Shown: positions 8,470 to 16,637 of the stretch, piece by piece
Numbering within the stretch: the stretch's first letter is position 1
Layout of the letters: every line of letters begins with the position of its first letter
Source of the DNA: an uncultured Bdellovibrionales bacterium
GTDB lineage: Bacteria > Bdellovibrionota > Bdellovibrionia > Bdellovibrionales > UBA1609
Direction: 5' to 3'
Length of the DNA stretch: 64,000 nucleotides
Assembly: GCA_903833275.1 (NCBI GenBank)
Contig: CAILEP010000020.1
Coordinates: forward strand, 62,001-126,000
Notes under the pieces: model-generated
The model's input: the letters and a program-made list of their open reading frames with translations, nothing else
What the model was told of the DNA's origin: nothing
Databases searched by the model: none
Made by a program: the position numbers and the translations under genes

Positions 8470-9990
8470 ATGAATTCGATGAAGAAAGAGCCACTAATCT
8501 ACAAGGGTAGTTATATTAATGGGGCCTTTGCGCCAGTTGAGGGTAGCGACGGCACCTGGCAAATTAAATCGCCGGCCGATTTAAAAGATACGGTTATTGA
8601 AATTAAATCCTCGTATCGACACGTGCCCGAGGCGTGTGCGGCGGCAAAAAAAGCATTCCCAAAATGGCGAGCGCTTTCGATTGATGCACGCAAAGAGTAT
8701 CTGCTTAAATTAAAAAAAGCGTTTCAAGACCGTGCTGAAGATATGGCGAAAGTCATTTCGCGCGAAACTGGTAAGCCACTTTGGGAGGCTAAGACTGAAG
8801 CCGCTGGTCTCGTTGGTAAAATTGATATCACGCTTGAACATTCGCTGAAGCGCATGGGCGAAGAGAAAGTATCGGGCGCCTTGCCGGGCGTTGACGGCTA
8901 CGTTCGATTCAAGCCCCGTGGGGTCATGGCCGTCATTGGGCCCTTTAACTTCCCGGCCCATTTGCCCAATGGTCATATCATCCCAGCGTTGGTCATGGGC
9001 AACACGATTGTTTTCAAGCCCTCAGATAAGACCCCGGCCGTGGGTCAGCTCTACGCAGAAATTGTTCATCAGGCGGGTCTGCCCGAAGGAGTTTTCAATT
9101 TGGTGCAGGGCCAGGGCGAAATCGGCCGAAGACTGGTTCAAAATGAAGATATCGATGGGGTTTTGTTTACGGGTTCTTACGAAGTCGGCTTAAAAATAAA
9201 ACAGGATACACTTGATCACTACTGGAAGATTTTGGCGCTCGAAATGGGCGGCAAGAATTCAACAGTGGTTTGGTCGGATGCCAATTTAGAGAAGGCCGTT
9301 TATGAAACTTTAATTGGCGCTTATATGACGACGGGCCAGCGCTGCAGCTGCACCAGCAAAGTTGTTTTGCATAAAAGCATCCGTGACAAATTTATCGAGA
9401 ACTTTCACGAAGCGGCAAAGAAGCTGACGATTGGACATTGGCAAGACAACCCATTTATGGGGCCGCTGATTGCGCAGGATTCGGTTGATAAATATTTAAG
9501 GTTTCAAGATATCGCAAAGCGCGAGGGCTCAGAGAGTCTTATGCGGGGTAAAGTGATGGAGCTTGCCCACGAGGGTTACTATGTGACCCCGTCGATCAAT
9601 ATTGTCGAAAAATTCAATCGCGATTCGGTTTATCAGAAAAGCGAAATTTTCGGCCCCAATGTTGCGATCTACACAGTTGATGATTTTGATGAGGCGCTTG
9701 ATATCGTGAATTCGGCGGGCTACGGCCTGGCAATGGCACTTTTTTCGAAAGATAGAAGTCTATTCGAGCGTTCGCTGCTTGAGGCAAAAGTGGGTTTACT
9801 TAACTATAATCGCACGACCAACGGGGCGAGTTCGAGGCTGCCGTTTGGCGGGATGGGCAAGTCAGGCAACGATCGGCCATCAGGCCATTTTGCAATTGAT
9901 TATTGTGGTATCCCGGTGGCGTCACTCGAAGACCCTACAGCATTTGATCAAAGTAAAATGCTTACGGGCATCACTTACAATTTTCGCTAA
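8470..9990 (+). CDS. astD: Succinylglutamate-semialdehyde dehydrogenase-like (AstD) aldehyde dehydrogenase
   Basis: NAD(P)-dependent aldehyde dehydrogenase closely resembling AstD, which oxidises N-succinylglutamate semialdehyde in arginine catabolism. Seen: GPFNFPAHLPNGHIIPAL, FKPSDKTP, catalytic Glu258 in LEMGGKN, catalytic Cys292 in TTGQRCSC, and the C-terminal PFGGMGKSGNDRPS and DYC. The ORF track starts inside the previous gene; I choose the ATG at 8470, with GAGG 5 bases upstream, giving 506 residues. With the upstream aminotransferase it forms the transaminase plus dehydrogenase pair of the AST pathway, but astA, astB and astE are not in view, so a related substrate is possible. Confidence 0.82.
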   Translation: MNSMKKEPLIYKGSYINGAFAPVEGSDGTWQIKSPADLKDTVIEIKSSYRHVPEACAAAKKAFPKWRALSIDARKEYLLKLKKAFQDRAEDMAKVISRETGKPLWEAKTEAAGLVGKIDITLEHSLKRMGEEKVSGALPGVDGYVRFKPRGVMAVIGPFNFPAHLPNGHIIPALVMGNTIVFKPSDKTPAVGQLYAEIVHQAGLPEGVFNLVQGQGEIGRRLVQNEDIDGVLFTGSYEVGLKIKQDTLDHYWKILALEMGGKNSTVVWSDANLEKAVYETLIGAYMTTGQRCSCTSKVVLHKSIRDKFIENFHEAAKKLTIGHWQDNPFMGPLIAQDSVDKYLRFQDIAKREGSESLMRGKVMELAHEGYYVTPSINIVEKFNRDSVYQKSEIFGPNVAIYTVDDFDEALDIVNSAGYGLAMALFSKDRSLFERSLLEAKVGLLNYNRTTNGASSRLPFGGMGKSGNDRPSGHFAIDYCGIPVASLEDPTAFDQSKMLTGITYNFR

Positions 9991-10013
9991 ACAGAGAACA
10001 TTTGGGGGCGGCA

Positions 10014-11111
10014 TTGAAAAAAACCATAGTGACTTTTATTCTCGTGCTGATTGGCCTTTCGGGTGCCGTGGCGGCATTTATGGTAATTGCATTTCTAACG
10101 AGTGCCCCAAGCGCCCAACATAAAGAAACTATTTTTGAAATACCGAATGGCGTGGCGTTTCACCACATTGCGCACGAGCTAGAGTCGCGCGGGCTTGTTA
10201 CAAGCGCCCTTAAAATGGGGTTGTTCGCGAAGTTTACTGGGCAAGCAACCCACGTCAAAGTCGGCGAATATTTACTTTATCAAGACATGACGCCGACTGA
10301 GATTTTGCAGATCTTAACTTCAGGTAAAAGCATTGCCTACACGCTCGTCGTGCCAGAGGGGCAAAATATTTACGAAATTCGTGATTCGCTTAATAGACTG
10401 TGGCCGGCTCGTGGCGAAGAGTTTTTAAAAGTTGTTACAAATTCGACATTTATTCGCGAGCTGACGGGCATGAATATGATTTCGCTCGAGGGCTATCTAT
10501 TTCCGGATACCTATTCGATTACGAAATACACAGCAGTCGAAACGTTAGCGCGCAGAATGTACGATAAGTTTCAAGAAACAATTAAAGAAACGAATCAGAA
10601 CCCCAAAGTGAAGATGCCGCTGGGTGAGCAAGTCATCATGGCCAGCATTATTGAAAAAGAAACGGGTGCGCCTGAAGAGCGGCCGATGATCTCCTCAGTT
10701 TTTCACAACCGCCGACATAAGAAGATGCGTCTTCAGTCCGACCCAACCATTATTTACGGTATGATCATCGAAAGCCGTGGGGTTATCCCGGCCAATATCA
10801 CTCGCAGTGATATCACTCACCCAACGCCATTTAATACTTACACCGTCGCTGATCTGCCAATGGGGGCCATCTCAAACCCTGGCAAAGACGCACTTCGGGC
10901 GGCGCTGAATCCGATTGATTCAAGCTATTTGTTTTTTGTAAGCCGAAATAACGGTACTCATGTTTTTTCTGAATCGCTTGAAAATCACAATAAAGCCGTT
11001 ACGAAATTTCAGCTTGATGCTAAAGAACGTGAGGGTAAATCTTGGCGCGACCTTAAAAAGAGCCGAGCCGCAGGTAAAGATCAGCAAAAAACAGGGGCAA
11101 CTGCGAAATAG
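10014..11111 (+). CDS. mltG: Endolytic murein transglycosylase MltG
   Basis: Inner-membrane lytic transglycosylase (YceG) that cuts nascent glycan strands and helps to set their length. An N-terminal membrane anchor is followed by a LysM-like region and the YceG domain with LEGYLFPDTY, ASIIEKETG (catalytic Glu), SSVFHNR, LQSDPTIIYG and the terminal GTHVFSESLENHN. The track uses TTG at 10002; TTG at 10014 with a GGGGG ribosome site 5 bases upstream gives a more normal start (MKKT). It lies 23 bases after astD on the same strand and may be read through from that operon. A lysine-rich tail ends the protein. Confidence 0.92.
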   Translation: MKKTIVTFILVLIGLSGAVAAFMVIAFLTSAPSAQHKETIFEIPNGVAFHHIAHELESRGLVTSALKMGLFAKFTGQATHVKVGEYLLYQDMTPTEILQILTSGKSIAYTLVVPEGQNIYEIRDSLNRLWPARGEEFLKVVTNSTFIRELTGMNMISLEGYLFPDTYSITKYTAVETLARRMYDKFQETIKETNQNPKVKMPLGEQVIMASIIEKETGAPEERPMISSVFHNRRHKKMRLQSDPTIIYGMIIESRGVIPANITRSDITHPTPFNTYTVADLPMGAISNPGKDALRAALNPIDSSYLFFVSRNNGTHVFSESLENHNKAVTKFQLDAKEREGKSWRDLKKSRAAGKDQQKTGATAK

Positions 11112-11131
11112 TTGGCCCTGCATTAAAACAA

Positions 11132-11917
11132 TTAAATTTTAGACGGACGAGGGTGCACGGGTGTCACTGGTGAGGCATCACGCTTTTGTCGATCTACAGT
11201 TGTGATGCCTTTAAGGACAACCCGAATTTTTACTTCAGCCGTGCCTTGGGCTTTTGTGGCGTTTACGGTTACGGGTTTATGCATAACAGCAAGCAACTGA
11301 TAATCTTTCGTATCAGGGGTTGTGTTGAGATCATTAATGAACTGAGCAGAGTCAGCGAAATCAGAGAACTCATCAGTGGGCGAACCAGGCACCCAGGTCT
11401 TGTCGATATCTTTTTCAGGGACTGTAGGGCCAACAAGCCACAGCGGCGACCCAGCTTCAGGGCGGCCAATGCGAAAGTTAAGCGTGCGATGGCGAACTGA
11501 TGTTTCGCCTGTCGGGGCAACCAAAATATCCGACACAAATTTTATTGATTCACGAACGGTTTGCATGTCGACGTTAAAGCCAAGGCCCGATAGGCAGACA
11601 AGGTTTGCACTAAAAGCCCCGTTCTTGTCTTGGGTCTCAGAAATATGAACGATCACATCGTTTTCAATTTCATGATAATAAATGTCCGTGCTGACATGGG
11701 CATAATTACCGTCGACGGGTAAGGGCAATGCTTGCCCTCGCTTAAGTGGCATTTGTTTGTTGCCGCTTGGTGGCGTCACCGAAACGGGGTCGTAATTCTT
11801 GGGGCAGCGGGCAATTCTCGCGTTTGGGCTTGAAGAGCTTCCGCAAGCGGCCAGACCGAGCATTAAAGCAGCGAGAGTAAGACCCCCGAGAAACTGTTGT
11901 GTTTTGATGTTAGCCAC
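11132..11917 (-). CDS. Lipoprotein of unknown function
   Basis: The ORF track begins at 11974, but a GTG at 11917 has GGAGG 6 bases upstream and starts directly at a lipoprotein signal peptide with lipobox LAAC, so it is the likely start (261 residues). After a serine-rich linker the mature protein has scattered beta-strand-like stretches and no motif that I recognise; only three or four cysteines are present and there are no membrane spans. It converges on mltG with a 20-base gap. I cannot assign a function. Confidence 0.72.
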   Translation of the reverse strand: MANIKTQQFLGGLTLAALMLGLAACGSSSSPNARIARCPKNYDPVSVTPPSGNKQMPLKRGQALPLPVDGNYAHVSTDIYYHEIENDVIVHISETQDKNGAFSANLVCLSGLGFNVDMQTVRESIKFVSDILVAPTGETSVRHRTLNFRIGRPEAGSPLWLVGPTVPEKDIDKTWVPGSPTDEFSDFADSAQFINDLNTTPDTKDYQLLAVMHKPVTVNATKAQGTAEVKIRVVLKGITTVDRQKRDASPVTPVHPRPSKI

Positions 11918-12006
11918 GTGAATCCTCCAGCAACGAAAAATTGGATTATTTCCAAGAATTCGGTAAGTTAGCAAACAATACGCAATGCGTCAAATAAATA
12001 GACCGT

Positions 12007-12462
12007 CTACTTTTCATAGGCCTCAAAATGCCCGCTGGCTCGATTGTAGTGATAGATATTGAGGTGGGGCACCAAAGAATCGTCATATGTAGGGGCAATT
12101 ATTTCAAAAATGTGGTCCCCGTCAAGGTCTTGAAGAGCCAAATTAGTCGCCCGGCCCTGAAACTGAAAAAAGGCGTCGCGCCGATCAGGCAGTCGAATTC
12201 GATCAACCAGGGGTTCGATGCCATTTTCTAAAGGGCCAAAAATCTCTAAAAAAATGCCCTCGTGAGTCAGTACTTTAGCAACGCGAACATCATAGTCGGG
12301 GGTCGCTCGGCCAAGAGCAACTGAAAGAATTTCTCTATCGGGGCCCGCAAAACTTTTGCGCCAACTCTTTCTTAGCGGCGAATAAAAGAACACCACCAGC
12401 GAAAAAATAAAAATCGCTAGAAAAATAAAACCGGAGATGCCGAAGCGGCGAAGTAAAGCCAT
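12007..12462 (-). CDS. Membrane-anchored protein with an FG-GAP-like segment
   Basis: 151 residues: one N-terminal membrane helix (about 8-27), then a periplasmic region. Near the C-terminus the sequence LALQDLDGDHIFEIIAP resembles a single FG-GAP/VCBS calcium-type blade, normally found in multiples. With one blade only it is unlikely to be a full propeller. It starts 16 bases after the pgeF stop on the same strand and is probably the last gene of the long rpsB-to-pgeF cluster. Function is unknown. Confidence 0.65.
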   Translation of the reverse strand: MALLRRFGISGFIFLAIFIFSLVVFFYSPLRKSWRKSFAGPDREILSVALGRATPDYDVRVAKVLTHEGIFLEIFGPLENGIEPLVDRIRLPDRRDAFFQFQGRATNLALQDLDGDHIFEIIAPTYDDSLVPHLNIYHYNRASGHFEAYEK

Positions 12463-12478
12463 ACAGTTCGCATCTTAA

Positions 12479-13231
12479 TCATTCTTTGCGGGGGCGTCGA
12501 GCGACAAAACTAAAGTTGCGCCCCACAGCCTTATCGCGGCGAAATGAGGAGTAGTCAGCCGAGGTGTAAGTATTAACTTTCACGTCAGCGATGTTCTGTC
12601 GTGGTATGCCGAAGGCCCCAAGTTGGGCTAACGCCACGGCCAATAGGTTAACGTAGGCCTTTTGATTGCTTGAATGCGGCAAAACAACGTCCGTTCGCAT
12701 CGCCGCGGTCAGATGTGAATATTGATCAAAATACGAATCATAAAGCTGCGAAAAATCTTGCGCCAGTTCGCGATCGACCTCAAAGTTTTCGGCGTGAATA
12801 TGGGGCCCAATGCAGACAGTGAGTTCGTCGCCGCGAAATGAATATTTTTTTTGAAGCTGCGTAAGCCCCTTCAATACAATCTCATTTTTGACTCCGCGCC
12901 AACCGGCGTGGACGGCGGCCACAAAGTTGGGTCCAGATATTAATATGGGTAGGCAGTCGGCGGTCGATACAATGAGCCCTAGGTTTTCGGACTGAGACCA
13001 TTGGGCATCGGCCTTTACGGATGGAGCCATTTGCCCAATGTGAACAGGCTTCGACTCAGCCCAATCGCTGCCGTGAACTTGTTGAGTACGAGAAAACTCA
13101 AGACCTGAAAAAAGTTGTCTTAGCTCAGTCTCGCCGCAGTGGCGTGTTCCGAAAAAATAAATTGAGGTTTTGTCTTCGGCTACAAGGCCAAGCGGTTTCG
13201 CGGCGGGCCCGAGCGCGCTAAACGGTGTCAA
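12479..13231 (-). CDS. pgeF: Laccase-domain purine nucleoside hydrolase/phosphorylase PgeF (YfiH)
   Basis: Multicopper-oxidase-fold (DUF152) enzyme linked to purine nucleoside and peptidoglycan-precursor quality control. Zinc-site residues are seen in TQQVHGSDW, STADCLPI and AVHAGWRG, with IGPHIHAENFEV and the terminal FRRDKAVGR. The usual Cys of the late CTY motif is Asn here (NTYTS). The track extends the ORF far into rluD; a TTG at 13231 with GAGG 5 bases upstream gives 250 residues and a 14-base overlap with the rluD end, which fits translational coupling. Confidence 0.85.
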   Translation of the reverse strand: MTPFSALGPAAKPLGLVAEDKTSIYFFGTRHCGETELRQLFSGLEFSRTQQVHGSDWAESKPVHIGQMAPSVKADAQWSQSENLGLIVSTADCLPILISGPNFVAAVHAGWRGVKNEIVLKGLTQLQKKYSFRGDELTVCIGPHIHAENFEVDRELAQDFSQLYDSYFDQYSHLTAAMRTDVVLPHSSNQKAYVNLLAVALAQLGAFGIPRQNIADVKVNTYTSADYSSFRRDKAVGRNFSFVARRPRKE

Positions 13232-14213
13232 AGCCGACCTCGCGAATAAAATCGACGAACTCTGCTGGCCAGCCAGCTTTAAAATGATAGGTTTTTTTAT
13301 CAGCCGGGTGCGTGAACCCAAGCTCAGCTGCGTGAAGCATAAGATGCGGGATGGCTTTAACGAGCTCGCGAAGGTGTACAGACTTAATTGATTTACTGCG
13401 ATGCTCGGTACAGTAGAACGGGTCAGAAACAATGGGGTGTCCCAGCTCAGATAAGTGCACCCGAATTTGATGGGTGCGACCGGTTTCAAGTTTCAAGTGA
13501 ACGAGTGACAGCCCCGAGGGCAATTCTTTTACGACTTGGTAGTGGGTGATTGCTAGTTTGCCTTGGGGTTCGTTAGTCCCGGTGACAATTTCAGAGGCAA
13601 ATTTCTTTCGGTCAGTCGGGTGGCGTCGAATGTAGCTGGTGATCGTGCCGCGTTTTTTATGAAAAGTTCCGTAAACAACGGCCCAATAAACGCGGTGAAC
13701 AGTTTTGCGTTTGAATTGTTTTGCTAGTATTCGAAGTGCTGTATCTGTTTTTGCAACGACCACGAGGCCAGTCGTATCTTTGTCAATTCGGTGAACGAGG
13801 CCCGGTCGGCCGGCTTCAAAACCGGCCGCAAGTTCGTTCGTATGGTGCAGCAATGCATTCACAAGAGTGTCTTGCCGATGGCCCGCGGCGGGGTGAACCA
13901 CGAGGCCCGAAGGTTTATTGAGAACGATAACGGTTGAATCTTCGTGCACAATATCGAGTTTGAAATCGTAGGGCAAAAGTTCAGATGGCGCGTTGTCCGG
14001 CAAGACCACATGAAACACTTCACCCAAATTTGTCTTGTGTGAAGGTTTAATAATTTTTTCGTTTAAAGTAACAAACCCGCGGTCGATTAAGCTTGTGGCC
14101 TGCGATCGACTATCAATATCGGGGCTTGAGGCCAGAGCCTTATCGATTCTGATGCCAACAATTTCAGGTGAAATAGTGAAAGAAAATTCTTTCTTAATTT
14201 TTTCGAAAGTCAT
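13218..14213 (-). CDS. rluD: 23S rRNA pseudouridine synthase RluD family
   Basis: RluA/RluD-family pseudouridine synthase, 331 residues. An S4 RNA-binding domain occupies about 18-75, followed by the catalytic domain with HRIDKDTTGL (catalytic Asp144) and the conserved LETGRTHQIRVHLSELGHPIVSD. S4 plus length points to RluD (helix 69 modification), although RluC-like activity cannot be excluded. It is followed by pgeF with a 14-base overlap, the same pairing as rluD-yfiH in Escherichia coli, which supports both calls. Confidence 0.9.
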   Translation of the reverse strand: MTFEKIKKEFSFTISPEIVGIRIDKALASSPDIDSRSQATSLIDRGFVTLNEKIIKPSHKTNLGEVFHVVLPDNAPSELLPYDFKLDIVHEDSTVIVLNKPSGLVVHPAAGHRQDTLVNALLHHTNELAAGFEAGRPGLVHRIDKDTTGLVVVAKTDTALRILAKQFKRKTVHRVYWAVVYGTFHKKRGTITSYIRRHPTDRKKFASEIVTGTNEPQGKLAITHYQVVKELPSGLSLVHLKLETGRTHQIRVHLSELGHPIVSDPFYCTEHRSKSIKSVHLRELVKAIPHLMLHAAELGFTHPADKKTYHFKAGWPAEFVDFIREVGFDTV

Positions 14214-14230
14214 GACGGGCGCTTCACAGA

Positions 14231-14923
14231 TTACGATTCTTTCTTAAATCGGCTCATGTAGGATTGAGTAGCGGTGGTTTCGTTCAGGCCTAAAATACGG
14301 GCCATTTGCGCAACGAAACCGCGAACAAAAACGGCGGCAGGTAGAGCCTCATAATCATCGGCCTCAACTGCGGCCATATAACTGCGACTGATTCTGGTTT
14401 CTTTACTAAGCTGCTCAAGATTTATATTTTTATATTGTCGAACTTTTCTAATAAACGGCCCATCAATTACCGTTTGAGTTGAGATCTCTTGCTCAAGTTC
14501 GGGCTTCACTTCGTACACGCTCAAACGAGTCTTCGCGAAACCTTCGGGCACGCTTGAGGGTGTTGAATTTGATGTAAATGCTGGGGTCGAACTTGCCGGC
14601 GCTCGGCGTTCAGCTGCGACATTGTTTGAAGCGATCGGCCCTAGATCTGGCAAATTAACTTCAAGCGGTCGCTTGTCGCGATTGACGAGAAGCATGTCAT
14701 ATTCTTTACGTTTCGATTGATTGCCAAGAACCAAAAATGCCTCTTCAATTAATTTGCGCAACTCCGCCGCTTCTTCTTTTGAAAACATGGTGTAGAGCGC
14801 CGGGCTGTCAGAAGAATAAGCCTCTTTGGCGCGTTGATAGGCCACCACAATCTCGTGATGCTGCGCCGAGGTCGATACCTCGAGAACTTCATAATAGTTT
14901 TGTTCAGAAAGCCGTTGGTTCAT
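14231..14923 (-). CDS. J-domain-like protein fused to a RodZ-type helix-turn-helix
   Basis: 230 residues. Residues about 8-80 match a DnaJ J-domain outline (NYYEVLEVSTSAQHHEIVVAY... EAFLVLGNQSKRKEYD), but the HPD tripeptide that stimulates DnaK is absent. A proline/serine/alanine-rich linker follows, and residues about 160-215 form a RodZ/HTH_25-type helix-turn-helix (NLEQLSKETRISRSYMAAVEADDYEALPAAVFVRGFV). No membrane helix is present, unlike RodZ. It lies 7 bases after the MinD-like gene and 17 bases before rluD. It may be a cytoplasmic adaptor for the neighbouring ATPase or for the cytoskeleton; this is inference. Confidence 0.78.
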   Translation of the reverse strand: MNQRLSEQNYYEVLEVSTSAQHHEIVVAYQRAKEAYSSDSPALYTMFSKEEAAELRKLIEEAFLVLGNQSKRKEYDMLLVNRDKRPLEVNLPDLGPIASNNVAAERRAPASSTPAFTSNSTPSSVPEGFAKTRLSVYEVKPELEQEISTQTVIDGPFIRKVRQYKNINLEQLSKETRISRSYMAAVEADDYEALPAAVFVRGFVAQMARILGLNETTATQSYMSRFKKES

Positions 14924-14930
14924 GGAGCAA

Positions 14931-15917
14931 TTATATTACAGCTTTTTTTAAATGTGGACTAGCAAGGTCACGAGCAATCGACAAAATCTGCGAGTAAAGG
15001 TTGCTGTGGGGGAATTCAAGAATCAATGGTCGGCGCTTTCTGAGCGCATGCCACACGGCGTTGTCGTATTCAAGGTGGCCAAGAAAGTTCGTGTGTAGGC
15101 CAAAATACTTTTTGCTTACAGCGGCAATAGACTGGCCGAGCTGTACTTCTTTGGTTGATCGAGTCTGATTGATCACAATATCAAAGCTCAAGCGGCGCAT
15201 AATGTTTTTCAGCTCTTGGCCCTTGTTTGGCTCCAGGCGAATGATTTGATTGAAAAGATCTGACGGCACTCGAATTTCGTTCTCTTGAGCATTTTGCATA
15301 AGGCCCGCAACAACGGCATCAAGCTGAAGTTGGCGTTCGTAGCGCTTAATTTTTCTAAAAAAGGCCGCGCGCATAAAGCGATAGGCATTTTCAATACTTG
15401 TGGGGTCTGGGGTAAGGGCCACAATATGGCGTTCAGCCATTAAAAAGAGGTCAAGGGTTGAGGTGTGGGTGCCGGCGCTGAGATCCAAAATCGTAAAATC
15501 GGCTTCGAGGCCGTAGATGGCGCCCATCAGGCGACTCTGGTCGTAGACCGAAATATTGGCAAGCTCTTGGTGATCATTGCTGCCTGAAATAAACCTGAGT
15601 TTTGGAAACTGTGTGGCAACGGCGCAATCGACAAAGTTGTCCATTTTGCCAGTAAGAAAATTGTGAAAATTAACTTTTGGTGGCTCTTCACCAAGGCAGG
15701 TATGAAGATTTGGTGCGCCAAGATCGCAGTCGATGATGACGGTGTTGAAGCCCATGTTTGCCAAAAAAATACCGAGATTCGAGCTAAGAAAAGATTTTCC
15801 GATGCCACCTTTGCCGCCGCCAACAACAACAATAATAGACCCTGGTTGGGCCGAGCCACGAATTGGATTATTTAGCGTCGTTAGGTTCACAGCATCTCTT
15901 TCGAAAAACTTGCGCAA
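14931..15917 (-). CDS. MinD/FlhG-family P-loop ATPase
   Basis: 328 residues of the ParA/MinD superfamily. The deviant Walker A reads GGKGGIGKS at about 34-42, switch I has IDCDLGAPNLH, and Walker B is in FTILDLSAG. These ATPases place cell-division, flagellar or chromosome complexes by dimerising on membrane or DNA. No obvious C-terminal amphipathic MinD targeting helix is visible. TTG at 15917 follows the tsaB stop directly; a GTG ten codons later is an alternative start. Together with the J/HTH gene it forms a conserved-looking two-gene unit inside the translation cluster. Confidence 0.85.
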   Translation of the reverse strand: MRKFFERDAVNLTTLNNPIRGSAQPGSIIVVVGGGKGGIGKSFLSSNLGIFLANMGFNTVIIDCDLGAPNLHTCLGEEPPKVNFHNFLTGKMDNFVDCAVATQFPKLRFISGSNDHQELANISVYDQSRLMGAIYGLEADFTILDLSAGTHTSTLDLFLMAERHIVALTPDPTSIENAYRFMRAAFFRKIKRYERQLQLDAVVAGLMQNAQENEIRVPSDLFNQIIRLEPNKGQELKNIMRRLSFDIVINQTRSTKEVQLGQSIAAVSKKYFGLHTNFLGHLEYDNAVWHALRKRRPLILEFPHSNLYSQILSIARDLASPHLKKAVI

Positions 15918-16634
15918 TTACGAAGGCGTTAAGAGCCCTCTCTTGAGCTTCTCTTCGGCTTCGGACGCGCGAATATAAAGAGGAATTGTGTGAATCCAAT
16001 CAGTTAGGGTGGGATTGCTCATAAAAAATGCAGAATTGACAAAATCAGAGGCCATCGGAATATCGCGAACATTACTCTGCCGCAGGCATTTCGCCAAAAA
16101 TTCAGGCGAAAAGCGAGCCGAAAGTCGAGTCGTAGCATCGCCGATAACTAAGTGGGCATCGTTTAGCTTCAATTCAAGACTTTCGGCGGTGAGGGCTGCA
16201 GGTTTTTCGAGCTCGAAAACTTGGGCCCGACCTTCGACTAGTTTTTGCTCGTAAGTGGCGGCATAGACAATATCGCGAAATCCAAACTGAACAACCGAGA
16301 GGCGGCCGACATGGTTTTGTAAGCTTGGTTGAAGGGCTAACAGTTCGAGTGAGTTCAGGCAATAAACCTTAGCGCTGTTTGCAAAGGCGAGGGCTCGGGC
16401 GAAATTAACAGCTACGCGCACGCCAGTGAAGCTGCCGGGGCCAACTCCGACAGCAACGCGCTGAACGGCAGTGGCCAAGATCTTATGTTCGTTCAAAAGC
16501 TGACTGAAACAATCGGTGAGAAACTCGCTATGAGAGCCATCGCGTGACCAGGTCTTCTCGCCAAGTAATTTATTATTAGCAAAGAGGGCCACGCTGCCGG
16601 TGGCGGTTGAGGTCTCAACGGCCACCGAAATCAT
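15918..16634 (-). CDS. tsaB: tRNA threonylcarbamoyladenosine biosynthesis protein TsaB
   Basis: ASKHA-fold partner of TsaD (YeaZ) needed for t6A37 modification of tRNA. ETSTATGSVALF at the N-terminus and VGVGPGSFTGVRVAVNFARALAF at about 65-87 are the family signatures. Length 238 is normal. It lies three bases after rseP and abuts the MinD-like gene. tsaD, tsaE and tsaC are not in this window. Confidence 0.9.
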   Translation of the reverse strand: MISVAVETSTATGSVALFANNKLLGEKTWSRDGSHSEFLTDCFSQLLNEHKILATAVQRVAVGVGPGSFTGVRVAVNFARALAFANSAKVYCLNSLELLALQPSLQNHVGRLSVVQFGFRDIVYAATYEQKLVEGRAQVFELEKPAALTAESLELKLNDAHLVIGDATTRLSARFSPEFLAKCLRQSNVRDIPMASDFVNSAFFMSNPTLTDWIHTIPLYIRASEAEEKLKRGLLTPS

Positions 16635-16637
16635 AAT

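Noticed and set aside
13232-13489. Long N-terminal extension of pgeF
   Set aside because: It lies within rluD in another frame; the TTG at 13231 has a ribosome site and gives the family length.
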